Shown here: positions 27,101 to 42,100 of the stretch, in pieces | Numbering within the stretch: the first letter of the stretch is position 1 | Layout: each line of letters starts with the position of its first letter | Source: Loripinus fragilis | Taxonomy: Eukaryota; Mollusca; Bivalvia; Lucinida; Lucinidae | DNA length: 64,000 bases | Direction: 5' to 3' | Assembly: GCA_964019695.1 (NCBI GenBank) | Contig: OZ026527.1 | Coordinates: 71,945,471 to 72,009,470 of the forward strand | Notes under the pieces: model-generated | What the model saw: the letters and a program-made list of their open reading frames with translations, nothing else | What the model was told of the DNA's origin: nothing | The model's database searches: none | Made by a program: the position numbers and the translations under genes

Positions 27101-30100
27101 TTTAAAATTAAATGCATATTGTGTATCATGCATTTTAGATAAATATATAAAAAAGTAAATCATTAGGGACAAGTAAAATACAAAAGGGGGTTTAGTATGA
27201 AAAAAAAAACATGTGCTATTTAATTGAAATTCAGCAGAATTTATCTGACTAACCAATTATTTTGAAATGATTATAATAATTAGTAGCTGCTTTTAATATC
27301 TTGGAGTAGACATTAAAGCTTCCATAACATATTTTAGGTAACCTCAGAAAGAGACAAAATAAAGTCTTGCTCATAATAAAACAGAAACAAATCTGCAACA
27401 ACATTGAAAACAGTTTTTGTAATAAAATATATGCTTTAACTTTGGTCAATTTTAATTTCTAAAAATTGCTTCCAAAGTAAGAATGAGGGCAAAGATAAGG
27501 AATCGATACAATCAAGTACCACACCCTACCCAGGATACCAATGGGAAAGTAACAAACTCACAATTAGACATCTTTAGCTTTAACTAGTATCAACTTTAGA
27601 AAAGCAATATACTAAATGGCAAACCTTGTGAAGTGTTGATATTATTTATTAACCCTTACCAGCAACGAAAAAATGCATCTAGAAATGTTGACTGCTGAAG
27701 TCCTTTGCCTCACATAATTGCTTATGTCAAGGGTTGATTATGGCATGAAACACCAATGTGACTTAGATCAGCACTAGAAACAACTACAGGAACAGTCTGA
27801 TCTGGGTCCAAAATGTTTGTCACCGAAACGTTTTTAAAAGACAAGCATGCAATATTTAGTTACAAAGCATTATCAAGGCAGACAATCACTTACTGTATGG
27901 ACATTCCGCTTCAGCAGGTGTGATACAAGTCAAGTTCTTGGTAGCCAAACCTCTTGCAAAGTGACTCCCATGAGGACATACAGATTTTGTACCATGAAAA
28001 CCATTCATAGTCCATTCACAAGTGAGGTACGTCATACAGTCTTCACCAAATGAAAGTTGGCAGAATGTTGAGAAACACTTTGAGGAGCAATCTGTAAAAT
28101 AATTGAATTTGAATCTTGGGATAATCTTACGTGTGAATGAAACATTTAAGAATTGACGACGCTGTAAGATGTCTGATAAATAGAGGATCTTGCTTGAGTG
28201 GTCATGTTTTGTTGAATAAATTAAACGAGTTGGTGGAAAGCTATAAAATGCTTAGCAAGCCTCGCATCGATTTTAATAAATTTATAACTACAGGAGCACG
28301 AATAATAGATTATATTTATCATATGACGTCAAATGTACCTTGAAATAACATTTTGGCCTGAAATATTAGGTTATGTCAGATATATGCGAGGTTTGTATTG
28401 GCGCCATTGTGTAATGTTACTAGTGGTTTACTGATCTTTTATATGGCGTTATATCACTCCCAGACGCAACGTCATATAAAAATGTCGAATAAGATTTAAG
28501 CCTTTTAAAGGATATTAAATTTTGATTATAATCATGAGTGGTTAAATAAACTTATCCAAATTTAGCAACTATCTTATGAGTCAAATTGTGATCAAGTCAA
28601 TTGTTGTTGTTGTATGCAAGCAGCCTGACAAGTTTCATTGTAATTCACTTTCTGGAAACATCTAAACCAGTCAAGGCACACATGCATATTCGAATACTTT
28701 TTAATTTACGTATGATTATCATTTTGATTATTAAATGTTACCAGACTTAGGTAAAATCAGGAGTAGTTATCAGGCCTAACAATATGTGTACGTTATAACA
28801 ACAACATAATCTAGCATTATGCTTATGTCAGCTAGATACGTAAACCCCCTCCCCTAGCAGCTATGGCAAGTTACAGCTCTATGTTTGGCTCTATGTTGAC
28901 GTTTGTTATTTTTTTGGGGGGAAGGGGGGTATGTTGAGTTTTTGTCTCTTGTGTGTTGTAGTCATGTTTGGACCTGTATCCAGGGTTTTTTCATTTTTTT
29001 AAACTTAAGAATGATCTCATTGGAGATTGTGTGCCCTGGGTAAGGAGTGGTACTTGATTGTATCGATTCCTGATCTCTGCCTTCTTCCTTACTTTAAAAG
29101 CATAATGTTTTGCGTGTATATGCATTTTCTGTGATGTTGTGATCATATTTGTTGTCACCAGTTTATATGTTAGCCATCATCCGTGATTGTGTCAGCTTAG
29201 GTCATATTCATTTTTTATAATAAAATAAAGCCTTAAATATACTGGCTACCATGAAACAGTTTGTCAATTGAAGATATGCAGACATATTTATATTTCATGT
29301 ATATAAGTAGCATTTAGACTTAAGAAGACATCATTTAAGATACAAAAAGTAATTAAAATATGCTGACCTGTGTATGTTGGGCAGGGGTAATATCTATTGA
29401 AGTATACAAGTATATACACATGTGACGTAAAAGGCAAACTGTTTTAAAAAATATGAAACGTAATTTGTTTAATATATAGAGATACTTTATTTCCCCATGG
29501 ATACCAATTTTCACTAGTTTTTGAAGTAATTTATTCACTGATTGAGATATGATGTTTAAATAGAGAGAGAAAGCAATCCACACTATACAAAATTTGTTAT
29601 AACACAAACATTGAATAAGGCTCTCTACTTACTCATATCTGAAGAATCAATGAAAATCAGGAATTCCTTATCTAAAAGTACCATTTTGTATACTTAATGA
29701 ATATATTACCCTAGAATTCTAAATTTTTGTAAGCAGCTTTCTGTGCCAGTTGACAGAATCAAACGTTTTTTTAGTGAAAGCGACTGAACATATAATTTTT
29801 GAAATTGAAATACCAAAGCAATTTTTTTACCCAAATGTCATTATAATTTACAGCAAAAAAGTAACATTGCAAATGTAAATTTAGATATCGTCATAGAAGC
29901 AGATAAGACAGAGTCGCTTTTGTTTGAAGCCAAACTTAAACCCATTCAAAATGCATAAAACATGATAAATAATTGGTCAAAATTATGCTTGAAGTAAAGT
30001 CAATAGAACAATGCTTAGATGCTTATTTTATTTAAACGCATGCATAAGCTGCATCTTTTGAGGAACACATCCATTTGTTTTATTAGGTACAAAAAATAAT

Positions 30101-33100
30101 ATATGGACCCAAAATGAAACCTCACACTATTTTGTTTAAACATATGTTTTGTTAGCATACATGTTGCTGTAAGATTTACACATGCAAAGTAAGGAACAAG
30201 TTTTTCAGGCTTTAGCACGTAAATAGACCTGGAATTTGTAAAATAATTGCATAATTGTTATCCTAAATGAAATTGTGACGATAATTTGTAAGTCTTACTA
30301 CAACAGCGACAAAACAGATATCCAGACAAATAAAATGTAAAGTTTTCATGACTCAACATAAACAGTTTTTATCAAATATTTTTCAACGTTTCAGGTCCTT
30401 ACTCATACTATGGTATGCATGAGATGTAAGAAGGTCTATACCCTTCCCTTGCATATTTTGTCTAAGAACCAAAGGCTGAGCAGAATACTATTGTCATTGC
30501 TTTAATAGGCATAATCATGTTATTATAGGGTTTTAATTGACGACTGAATACATTTAAATCAGTGCCAGGTTATCAAAAGACAAAATGCAAAAAATGGTAC
30601 AAAACGTATTCAGATGTATCATCAAATAATTACACAAATACATATAGACTCTTACGCAAGTTCTCATGTTTGTTTTGAATTTATTAAATGAGCTGCAGAA
30701 AAGAGATAAATTGCAAGGCGTGCTGGGCTTTTTTTTCCGTTTTTTGGAATGAGTTTAATAAATTTATATTACAGAAAAACAAATGAAATTTATCATATAA
30801 CCAAAAAACTACTTTGAAATAGTGTTGTTGCGTGAAAAACAATCTATAAACGAGGTATAACAAATGGCAATACATAACGTTACCAAAATCTGTAAACCAC
30901 TTGTGGTTAATTAACTTTAATGGATGGTGTTATTTCACTCGAAAACGCGACATCCTATAAAAAACCAATATACATCATGCATTGAATCATTAAAAGAGAT
31001 GGGGGATAGCGATAAAATGCGAATGCAGCAGAGTCAATTATATTGTTTTTATCATATGACACTAAGCTTACCTTGAAATCGCGCATTTTTTACATTAAAA
31101 TGTCAAATTGTTGCAATACATGCATGGGGTCTTTCATGCAAACCAAATATCTATGTGTCTTATACTGTTCATGCAAACCTATGTGTCTTATACTGTTCAT
31201 GCAAACCAAATATCTATGTGTCTTATACTGTTTTATCCTTGCTTTATCTCCTTGTTATATCTTGATTTATATGTTTTAGGAGATGATGCATTGATAAGTT
31301 AGGGGTCTTTCATGCAAACCAAATATCTATGTGTCTTGATCCACATCTGAATTAAGGGTGAGGTTGGCGCCGTTAAACCGGTTTAAGCCCTCCAGTAAAA
31401 TGTTTTACTGACCGTTCCAAGGCGGTACTTCTTTTGTGGATCTTTTATGTTTTTGTTCTGTCTTGTGTTTGCTATGTTTTGTGCGCGTCTGTTTATATGT
31501 GCTTCGTGGTCACCTGCTGGGAAAGGGCTGACCTCTTGGCTCTCGTTTGTGGTGTCTTCTGTGAGTTTGTCACTTTCCCATTGGTATCCTGGGTCAGGTG
31601 TGGTACTTGATTGTATCGATTCCTGATCTTTGCAACCTTACTTACTTTGTAATGACCATCATTGCATTACATTGCTAAATATACTGACGTCAAGAAAAAA
31701 CGCCTCATCTAAAAGTAAACGTAAATATCTCTTAGACTGACAGACTTAAGCTCTGAATTTTAGTGCATTATAACATCTAATCAGTCAAGCCTTTCTCATG
31801 AAAGCATAATTGCTGAAAGAATATTTGAGGCTGCGAAAACAACCTTGGTCTGAACAGGGGTCACCAGCTTCGTGAGACACAAGATTTTAGTTACATTTGC
31901 ATTGTTTCCAGACACAATCCATCGACAAGAAAATTGTGTTTTACCATTGTAAAACAGTCTCTATTTTACCAAAAATGCGTTTATGATGTTCAGACAATGT
32001 TTGTATGCGTCTGCTAAGCTAAACAACATACCCCAACCACCTTTTTGCCATGCATTTCAATAAAACTTAAACGTCATGAATTTGCAAAATGGGTGAAAAT
32101 ATTGTTGCGAATCATTAGTTAAAATCTTTAGTCTTTAACCAGCGACAATTGCTGATGAAACGCAATCTGGCACGTGTTCCAGACAGCCATTTTGGATAAA
32201 GTCAGCGTAGACCAACGACTGGCCAGTAAGCGTTACAGCTCATCTTGAATTTCGTAATTTCATGTAGGGATATTCTGTGTACATTACCTAATGTACCCCT
32301 ATATCATTTTTTCCATCACTTAAAGCAAGACGAGAATGTTGGGACGTTTTGTAAAAGGACCTTACATTTTGGCTTAAATAAGACGTAATCATTTCATAAA
32401 GTTATTACTCGCAAGGACAACTTTTTGAAAAAATGATCCAAAATGTGTTCATTGTTTAGCGAAACATTAACGGCACTAACTGGGTGCAAATTCAAATTGA
32501 AATTATAAGCAATTAATGCATAATGCCGTCATGTGTACGTTGGTGATTTATGGCTCCCAGATGCATCGTCATATGATAAATGCAATATGCGTATAAGAAT
32601 ATAGGAATTCCATTAACATGCATGTGCATATTGCTTCTTTTCAATGGAACCAGATACAAACATTTTGTATAACACTTTATACACTTTCGTACTTTGTCAG
32701 CTATGTATTAGCCTATCAACTATGTTATGCCCCTGTTCCACAAAGACCACGAATCATCAAGAATAAAAAATATCAGGATTCGTAAAGAATTGCAATTGTT
32801 TTGCCCCATTCGTGATGTTCTACGTTTCAGTACGAAAGTAATAGTTACAAGTATTTGTGGAAATCGGCTGGGTTTGATTCCTGATCTTTGCACCCTGACT
32901 TACTTTGGCCTTAATTGCCACAATGCTGTGATTAATTCACTGCGATGTGCAAAAATCTATTAAGAAATAGTTCAAAAAAGTTAAGAATTGGTCGTGAATT
33001 AGTTAAGAATATGCGGAATGCATATCGAATCAGGCACAAATAAAAGAAAAGTTTGTGACTATTCTTGACAAATTTGGGGCATTTTCTCTCACGAAAGGTA

Positions 33101-36061
33101 TAAAAAGGCACCATTCATGCTTCAAGGGCTTCAGTTTTAAAATGAATGTTTCTCAAATACATGTAGCAGCTGTAGTATTGACACTTCAACTTGAGTGTCA
33201 ATACAGCTGCTTCTATAGCTAGAAGAAAACCACTTCTTAAAAGGAGAGAGGCCCTGGCCCTTACTCTTTGATTTGGATAAAAAATTCTTGTTCACCATCG
33301 ACAACATCACCAGTCAGGAGTCACTGACTAATTGTGTTTGTGCTCCTGTGTTTGCCACATCTGTTTCAACTTTTTGGACTGGCTCACATGCACATGATGT
33401 GGTAGTTATTCTAAGGGGACCACCTGCTTCTATCGCTTTCTTGGTTGAATTGCTTGTCTTAATCTTCTGAATCACCCCTAAGAGTTAAGAGTACCTACGA
33501 ACACCCTTAGAGTGGCTTCGAATCAATTACGATTCAGTAAAGATGCTTAAGAATGCACCACAAATTGGTTAGGAGTCAACTACAATTTTTTGAATTGGGG
33601 AGTTCGTGGCCAAAGTTTTGAACCATTCAAAACTTTAGCCACTAATTCCCGATTGACTCTTGAAAGAATAGCAAGAACTGTCTACAGACTATAGGATTCA
33701 GTTATGAACTCTAGGAACTGATAACAATTCAGCTAAGAGTCCTAGAATTTATCGATTTCGTGACAATGTATAGGATTCGTGGCCTGTGTTGAATATGGGT
33801 ATTACATACTTACTGTTATTGAGCCAGACTTGTTCTTCAGTTATGGGTGCTGAAATGTAAATATTTACATATAATACACAACTGCAAATGGGTTGTTTGT
33901 TTACAAAATCAAATTATACAATACAAGACAAACCTGCTCTGCAAGAAGGAGCAGTCTTAATGGGATAACGATTTTGAAATAATTTTAATACTCAATGAGG
34001 TAGTCAATTGTTCTTTCTGTTGGTTCTTATGTGAAAATGAAAGAAATAAAGTTTTGGAAAGTTCAAGATAAGTATAGTTATAAATAAAGTAGATTGAACT
34101 TTACTTATTACATAAAACCCAGCACATATCCGCATTCGTTCACATGATGGCATTAACGTATAGAAGACAATACGCTCATAAAAATCACAAGGTTTATTCA
34201 GCAACAAAGATAAACATATGATACAGGTAAAAACTAATATTTTGCATTGCCTGTTTGCATCTTTGTTTAGAAAACTGGATAATTTACACTGATTTATTTT
34301 AGCAGGAAAAGAAATAACCATGAAGCAGTAAATATAACAATTGCAGATGAGAAGCAATGAAAAATGTGTAGATAATCAATAAATAAATATTTTCCAGCCT
34401 TGCATAATGTTTAGATTTTACTTGGATAATGTTGATTGCATAATCCACAATGCCAAATGACTTACAATGTCAGAAACCACTATAAGGGGTGCTTTCTACC
34501 AGAAACATCCACAGATTTTCGAAGTTCAAATGCTCTGTTTATAAATTATTTGTAGAGCTAGGTCGACACAATGACATCCCTTATCAACAACGCATTTGCC
34601 CATTTGTAGTTAAAACGAAATTGATAATGAGTATCATTTTGTATTTATACGTCCTTTGTATGCATATATATGGGATTCCAGAAAACTATAAATATTGCAT
34701 ACCATCCCTAGAAATCTTCTACGAAATGATGAAATCAAAACATGAATATATTATATCATATGTCATGAAATATATATTCCTTGCCCTCATAAAGAGACAA
34801 GGGCACACAGAGAACAGAAAAGCATCGTTTGCAGGATCAGTTGATCCACGTCATAAGAGGGCCTGCTTTTGTTGTTCGAAATCCCAAATAGGTATTCTCA
34901 TGAAGTGACCAAATGAAATTGTGTGTCTAATAGTAAAATGGTTGAGCATAGAATATCAATTTGGAAAGCTCTCGTACTTTTCAATATATATGTTTATTTT
35001 GTTCTACAATGAAAGGGCTAAGTATTTGAACATGGTAGCTTAACCGATATATCCATCCATATCACACTCAAACTGGCTAGGGCTTTATGGATTTTTGGCC
35101 ACTCTGAATGCAATATGACTCTAACTGTTGAAAGCTCTTGCACTTCTCAAAACATATGTTTATTTTGTTTCACAATGAAAGGGTTAAGTATTTGAATATG
35201 GTGCCTTAATGCATTTATCCAACCATATCCCACTCAGACTGGCTAATGTTCTATGGAGGTTTGGTCTCTCTGAGTGCAATATAGCTCTCACTGTTGGAAG
35301 CTCTTGTACTTCTCAATATTTAAGTTTTATTTTGATTTAAAAGGAAATGGTTTAGTATTTGAACACGGTGTGTTACCGTATTTATCCACAGCCATATCCT
35401 AATTACAAATTGGACAGACAGCTGTATGCGAATTCTGTACAATGTAAATAGAAACTTTTAACCGTCGATTTTGGGAATGTATCTATGTACAACATATTTG
35501 GACAAACCTGACCATGTTTTTTGTTGAGAAATAACATAACAATTCAGTTGAGTGTGCATTATGTTACATTTGGTATCACGGAAAGAACACATTGTTTGGA
35601 AACCAGGTTTCAAGAGAGTTTCATTATATTGCTTATTTATTATTTATAATAAATGCCTAAAACTCAACCAACATTAGCATATTTTAATTACATCAATATT
35701 TCCAAATAATAATTCCTAAGGGAATAACACACTATAAAGTCAATGTTCCTTAGTCAAAGATTGGGAGCACAGAGGCTCAGTGGTAGAGTGCTTGACTCAA
35801 GACCAAGGGGTTGCAGGTTGAGCCTCGCCAACGTCACTGCATTGTATCCTTGAGCAAGACATTTAAATCCTTCCTTAGTACTGGCTCAACCCAGGAAGAT
35901 CTGTCCTGGCATAACTGAAAGATTGTGGACTGGGATGTAAAGAATCAAATCAAACAAACCAAAAAATAGTCAAAAATTATACAAACAATGGACTTGCCCA
36001 AGTTAACAGAAAATGGGGGAATTATTTGTAGATAACTAATGCATAAACAAGATAGCGACTC

Positions 36062-36120
<59 letters not shown>

Positions 36121-39100
36121 CTCTCTCTCTCTCTGTGGTGTCAATAATCACCCTGCTGTGCTACTGCTGTTAACCAAATACATAGCATACTTTAAGTTCT
36201 TTTTTATTAAATCAATATTTTCCCTGAAACTCCTTCATCTTTTTTTTATCTACATCCCCTCCCTTTCTCATAAATTGTTTCTAAAGCCACCTTGTAAAAC
36301 ATATGAAGCTTTAATAACAAGCGGTCATCTACTAGTCATACATTTTATTTACATAAACGTGACAAAATATATCTCTTTGCCATTGCAAACAATGCATGTA
36401 TAGAACCTATCTCAAAATTGTCCAGGGTCTCTGTTTTCTGCTGATACATTGCGCCCTGAGGTATCTGTCAGTACATGTTTATTTTTGTTGGAGTTGAAAA
36501 AATATATTGAGAAACATTTTGTCATGCTTTATCGTTAATGTGATACCTGAATATTCATATCCTATAGTATGACTACCTTATACACGTACTTGTGTATATT
36601 AAAATGCCCTCTGCTTTTACATGATGCATGATGTAATTTCTGAATTGAAATAATAAATAACAAACGATCATCTCCCACTAAGGCTGGCTGAGGCTCTATT
36701 GAGTTTTGGCCACTCTCAGTGCAATATGACTCTTATTGTTGAAAGCTCTCTTGTTTCTCAATAAATACGTTTATTTTTTTGACAATGAAAGGATTAAGTG
36801 TTTGAAAATAACACAAATGTTCTCTTAACGCATTAATCCAACCATATCCTACGCAGACTGGTAAAGGCTCTATGGAAGTTTGACCACGCTGAGTGCAATA
36901 TGACTCTAACTGTTTATAACTCTTGTATTTCTCAATATATACTTATATTTTGTTTTACAATGAAATAGTTAAGTATTTGAACTTTGTGTCTTAACGCATT
37001 TATCAAACCATATACCACTCAGACTGGCTAAAGCTCTATAGAGTATGGGCACTCTGAGTGTAATATGACTCTAACTGTATTTGTTTATCTGTCAAAGAAC
37101 TTAAAAAAGAACACTGTAAAAGTATGCAAAAGTTGATTATGATGTGTATGTGTATTGTATTGTATCAAGGGCTGCTGGTATAAATTACAAATAAATTGTA
37201 ATTGTCATAGTCTTGAGGGATAATTTAAGAGTGTTTATATCAATATTAAATGAATCAAACAATTAAGTGAATCAAACAATTTAAACAATTATTAAAAAAG
37301 ATTTGTATAAAACTCTTCTGAAACAAGGCATATAAGCACCTATATTGTATGGTGATTTAGTTTATAAATTCAAAACATTTATTGGAAAAATAATTATAGT
37401 GATCAATTCAAAAAGATAATTAAACGTTATATAAAGATCAGGTATAACTTGGATGGCATGCGACAGTCTGCATTCCTGGTTTTAAATCCAATCACAGTTT
37501 ATAGCAATGGTTTCCTCTTTAATTGCATAATGATTGGTCAGGCCTCAGACTCTATGATATTTCTGACTTCAGGATTGGTGCCTAATGCTTATCTGTAATT
37601 GGGCCCACCTTGGCTCAACTTCAGGTTTTCTATAGCTTTGACCATCTGTGAGTCATGAGCACTTGTCTTTGTTTCATCATAGTGTGTTAATCTGATTATA
37701 GCGTGGCTTTATGATGATACATTGCAAAAGATAGATGGCTTCCATGCAAGCTGAACGTTTCTTGTACTTCACAACAGCAGAATCTAGGGCGAAGATTGGG
37801 TACCAGTAAAATGCATTTAAGCCCCCCCCCCCAGTGGCTTTGGCTGCTGTCTGTTCTAAGGTGGTGGTTCTGTTATTGTTGAGCTGTTGATTCTTATTAC
37901 TCCTATAGTGGGAGTCTGTAATTGTTCTTTGTTTTGTTGTACATTATTTTGTGTCCATTCTAGTCTTGCATTCATTTTGATAGGGACGAGAGGTCTGATT
38001 GATGTGCTTAGTTTGTCTTCCTGGTGTCTAGTGATTATTATGTGGCTCGTCCTTGCGGTTCCATGGCTTTGTCTGCAATTTGTGATTGTGGTATTTCCTA
38101 CTATTTTTGTTTAGCAGAATTAGCATTTTGTAGACGCACTTTGTCCACTCAAAAGCTATTATCTTCAACAAAATATCAAAAAACGTTTTATGTCACAGAA
38201 ACATTTATTAACTAGAGAATCTTAGGTAAACAAAAATTCAGAATTACTTTAAGTGCTAAATTTAAGAGTGATATATTCAGCTATTTAATGTAATGACAAG
38301 GGATTAAAAATTAAATACAAGTAATTTCATTAATTATACATACGTGGATCATATCGTGGAGGACATTTGTCTAAGCAAGGATTCATTGAATCTGAATAAC
38401 ACTCTCCAGACGTCTGGTTAAAACGCTGGCCTGCAGGACAACATGATGGCACAGGCATTCCTGAATCGCAATTCCAGAATGTACCGCATAAATAATCGTT
38501 TATTGGCTCATTCCTGATGCAAAATCCTGAAGAATAATGTTGTGAAATGTTATATACATGACATGAGACAATAAAACTTAACTTATAACAAAAAACAACA
38601 AGTGAGTATGACTTTTTAATCCGTTTATATCAAATCAAACTTTCCAATCGTAATGTACTAGGTTGCCCAATTCCATTTCACTGGGTGGTATTCTTAATCT
38701 ATTCAAAGTATTAAAAAGCATTTTGGATTTGCAATAATGCATCTGTAATGCTTTTATATGTGTCATTAAAGAGAGGCTTGGCTAATATGGGCTAAAACAT
38801 AGGCTCACTCACTATTATCTATTACTTGACTTTTTGGTTACTGTAAAGGCAGCACCTCCTGAATGCGTAATTAAGACTGGTCAACCTTAGACGTAGGTTA
38901 AAGCTGAATTATTCAAAAGTAACTGTATTATCTTGTGCCATTACCTTAGTATAGACGCAAAACACGTTATTTAGTCCTTAAAACTGCATCTGAAATGTCT
39001 ATTTATAACTGCATCTGAAAGGTTTATTTAACATAAGCAAAGTGGCAAACATTGTGGAGCAGTCTGATCTGGGTCCACACTGCTTGTCTGTGAGGCTTCA

Positions 39101-42100
39101 AATATTTTAGTGGTCGACAAAAGCATTCATTTTGTGATTATGTGCTGTAAGGGTTAAGAAATGTGAGTTCAGTGTGTATACAATTAGGATTTTCATGAAA
39201 TGAACACACGTTTGCGGGGCCCTAAAAAGCTGATTAACTCTTTACCAAATTATAAATATAATCTGATTCCCCTTCCTTAGCAGTTGAAATAGACGAACAA
39301 CGCCCAGATATGGATATTAAAGTTGCCACCTTTACAGTAAGCGAAAAGTCAAGTAATACACAGTTAGAACATTGACTTTTTTATTGACTTGTAAGTTATA
39401 AATCATAATGTTTGAGTTAAACATCAACAATATACCAAGCCATTTGTAGGAACTCATCAACAATGCTTGATTATTTGCAGACATGATATGCTTTATTTGT
39501 CTACCCTTGGCCCTGTTTGTTTATGTTGGATACATGTAATAGTAATATTTTATTAGATGCTATTCTGATTGCATATGCAATTGAAATGGTACAGTAATTT
39601 AAACCTGACTATTATGTCAACGAATGAATCCATTAACAGCTTTGACCAAATATCTTGGCATGTATCACATATGAGCAGAAACATTTTATACCACCTATGA
39701 TGGTGTATCCAGCGTCATAGAGGGCTTAACCCTATAATTGGTATACTAAATTTTGTTTTAAAAATTTCAATAAATATTTAGACAAATTTAGTATTAATTA
39801 AGGTTTATGCTTTTTATTAAGCTTTTAACTCCACCTCTTGGTATTAAGATGACTTACTTAATATTGATATTACTTATTTTGAATATATGGTAGATCAGAT
39901 ATATCCCACCGAACTTCAGGTAAATAAAGTAAATTCTGCTGATAGCGAAGCCGCGTTTTTGGTCTTGGACTCGTCCATAACAAATGACATAGTTTCATCT
40001 AAGATATATGATAAACCGGATAATTGTTCTTATTAGATAGTTTAATTTCCCATTTATTGATGGAGATGTTCCTCGCTCCCCTTCCTATAGTGTATATATT
40101 TCGCAACTTATTCGTTTTTCGAGACTGTGTTCTAATGTTGAAGACTTCAACAAAAGAAACTTATTTTAGACTGCTAAGTTATTTTAACAAGGTATTAGAT
40201 ATCATAAAATTCGAAAAGCAGTTTCTAAATTCTACCACAGACACCCAGGTAATTGTTAAATACAATATTGGTTTTAAAACTCTCCTGCAACAGGGCAAAT
40301 CAGAAACTATATTTTATTGTGATTTAGTTTATAAATTCAAAACAATTCTTTGAAACCCTTATTTTAGTGATCAGTTCAAAAAGATTACCACGTTATAAAA
40401 AATTGGACATAACTTGGATATTATGCAACAGTATGCATGCCTGGTTGTAAACCCAATCACGGATAGCTATGGTGTCCTTTTTTAATTGCATGATAATTGG
40501 TCAGGCCTCAGGCTCAATGACAACACTGACGCAAAGCTTTAATTGGTGGATTTGTTTGTTTGTTTGATTTGATTCTTTACATCCCATCAAAAATCTTTCA
40601 GTTAAACAGTGGTGGATCTTCCAGGGTTGAACCAGTACTAAGCTAGAATAAGTATGTCTTGCTCAAGGACCACAAAGCAGTGACGGCAGTGAGGCTCGGA
40701 CCCATGGCCCTTCAGTCTCGAGTCAATCACTCTACCACTGAGCCACTGCGCTCCCTAATTGGTGGGTTATTGTCTGATGCTTGGCTGTATCTTGGCCAAC
40801 CATGGCTTAACCTCAGGTTTTTTTAAGGTCTGACTACCTATGAGTGGTGTGCCATTTTCTATGTTTCATCGTAGTGCGTTGATTTGATTATATTGTTTCT
40901 CTATGATGATATATTGCAATAGTTCAGGATCCTCCATGCGAGCTTAACATGTTTTGTGCTTCAACAACAGCAGAATCTAGGGCTAAGATTTGTTACCAGT
41001 AAAATGCATTTAAGCCCTGAGTGGTTTTGACTGCTGTCTGTTTTAAGGTTGTGGTTCTGTTGTTGTTGATTCGTTGTTGATTGTTACTCCCATTGTTGGA
41101 TTCTGTAACTGTTCTACGTTGTGTCTATTTTAGTTTTGCAATCATCTCGATGGGGTAGATAGCGCTGGTTAATTTGCTTTGTTTGTCTTACTGATGTCTC
41201 GTGATTGTTGTGTGGTTCTTCCTCACTATGCCACAGGTTTGTCTGCCGTTTGTGATTGTGGTATTTCTTGATCACATTCACTTACTATTTCTAATAGTGT
41301 TTATAGTGTTGATATGGGTTTTTTTCAAATTCTGGTCCTCCAGGAATATTGGGCTATGATGGAATGCATAATACTGCTTAAGCTGGTGCCAGAGGGCGTG
41401 AGAATTAATGCACTTTCCATTAGTTCTCATGAATAGCCTCAATAAAACCGAGCCTGCTGTTTTCTAATATTGTAGGTATTCTCTATTTTTGAAGGATCCG
41501 TTTTTCCAGATTATTAAGAAATAAATTTGGACTTTGCATTCACTGTGCACAAAACAATTACCAAAAACTAATAGTCAGATTGTAGTATATAATGAGCAGG
41601 ATAAAATATAAATTAATTAAACAAACGCCAGATTATGCTGGTAATAATATGGGCGTATCGATATAGCAATGTGAAAGCTCACCTGAGTGTCAGTTAAGTT
41701 TTATATGCACCATTAAACCACCTTAGAGGACTTGCAAATTTTGGCCTCGTCGCGAGAAAACCTGTCTTCGGAGGTTTCCCACAAAACAGTCTCCTCAGCT
41801 ACAGAGACTAGCTAAACAATTGAAATTTCATCTGTAGCAAGTCTACATATGATACTTTTCCAAAAGCGAATAACAAAGGTGCTGAACATACTGCGCATAT
41901 GCGCAGGCTGGTCTGCGCCTGTGTTGTTCGCAAACCCCTGAAGACAGGTTTTCTCGCCTTGAGGCCCACTATACACACACATTTCATGTGAGGTCTTGAC
42001 AAATATGTGTAAAATGAGTGCTCAAAAGTAAAAGGCTGTTGATATGCACTATTACCTGGCAATAAATCGCTTTTACACTGCTCTGGGAAACATGGGTAGT

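Noticed and set aside
27847..28053. Plus-strand 68-codon frame
   Set aside because: It is the antisense of exon A3, which lacks a methionine on the coding strand.
34004..34908. Open frames of 117 codons (minus) and 139 codons (plus)
   Set aside because: No recognisable domain, low-complexity AT-driven composition and partial overlap with a tandem repeat. They are consistent with chance frames in intron.
35775..35840. tRNA gene at the GGCTCAGTGGTAGAGTGC sequence
   Set aside because: A- and B-box-like motifs are present, but the stretch continues into a SINE body with a target-site duplication and does not fold as a complete tRNA. It was called a SINE instead.
36061..36130. Minus-strand frame with a run of D-R-Q-T
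   Set aside because: It is the translation of a (CTGT)n microsatellite, with no flanking conserved sequence.
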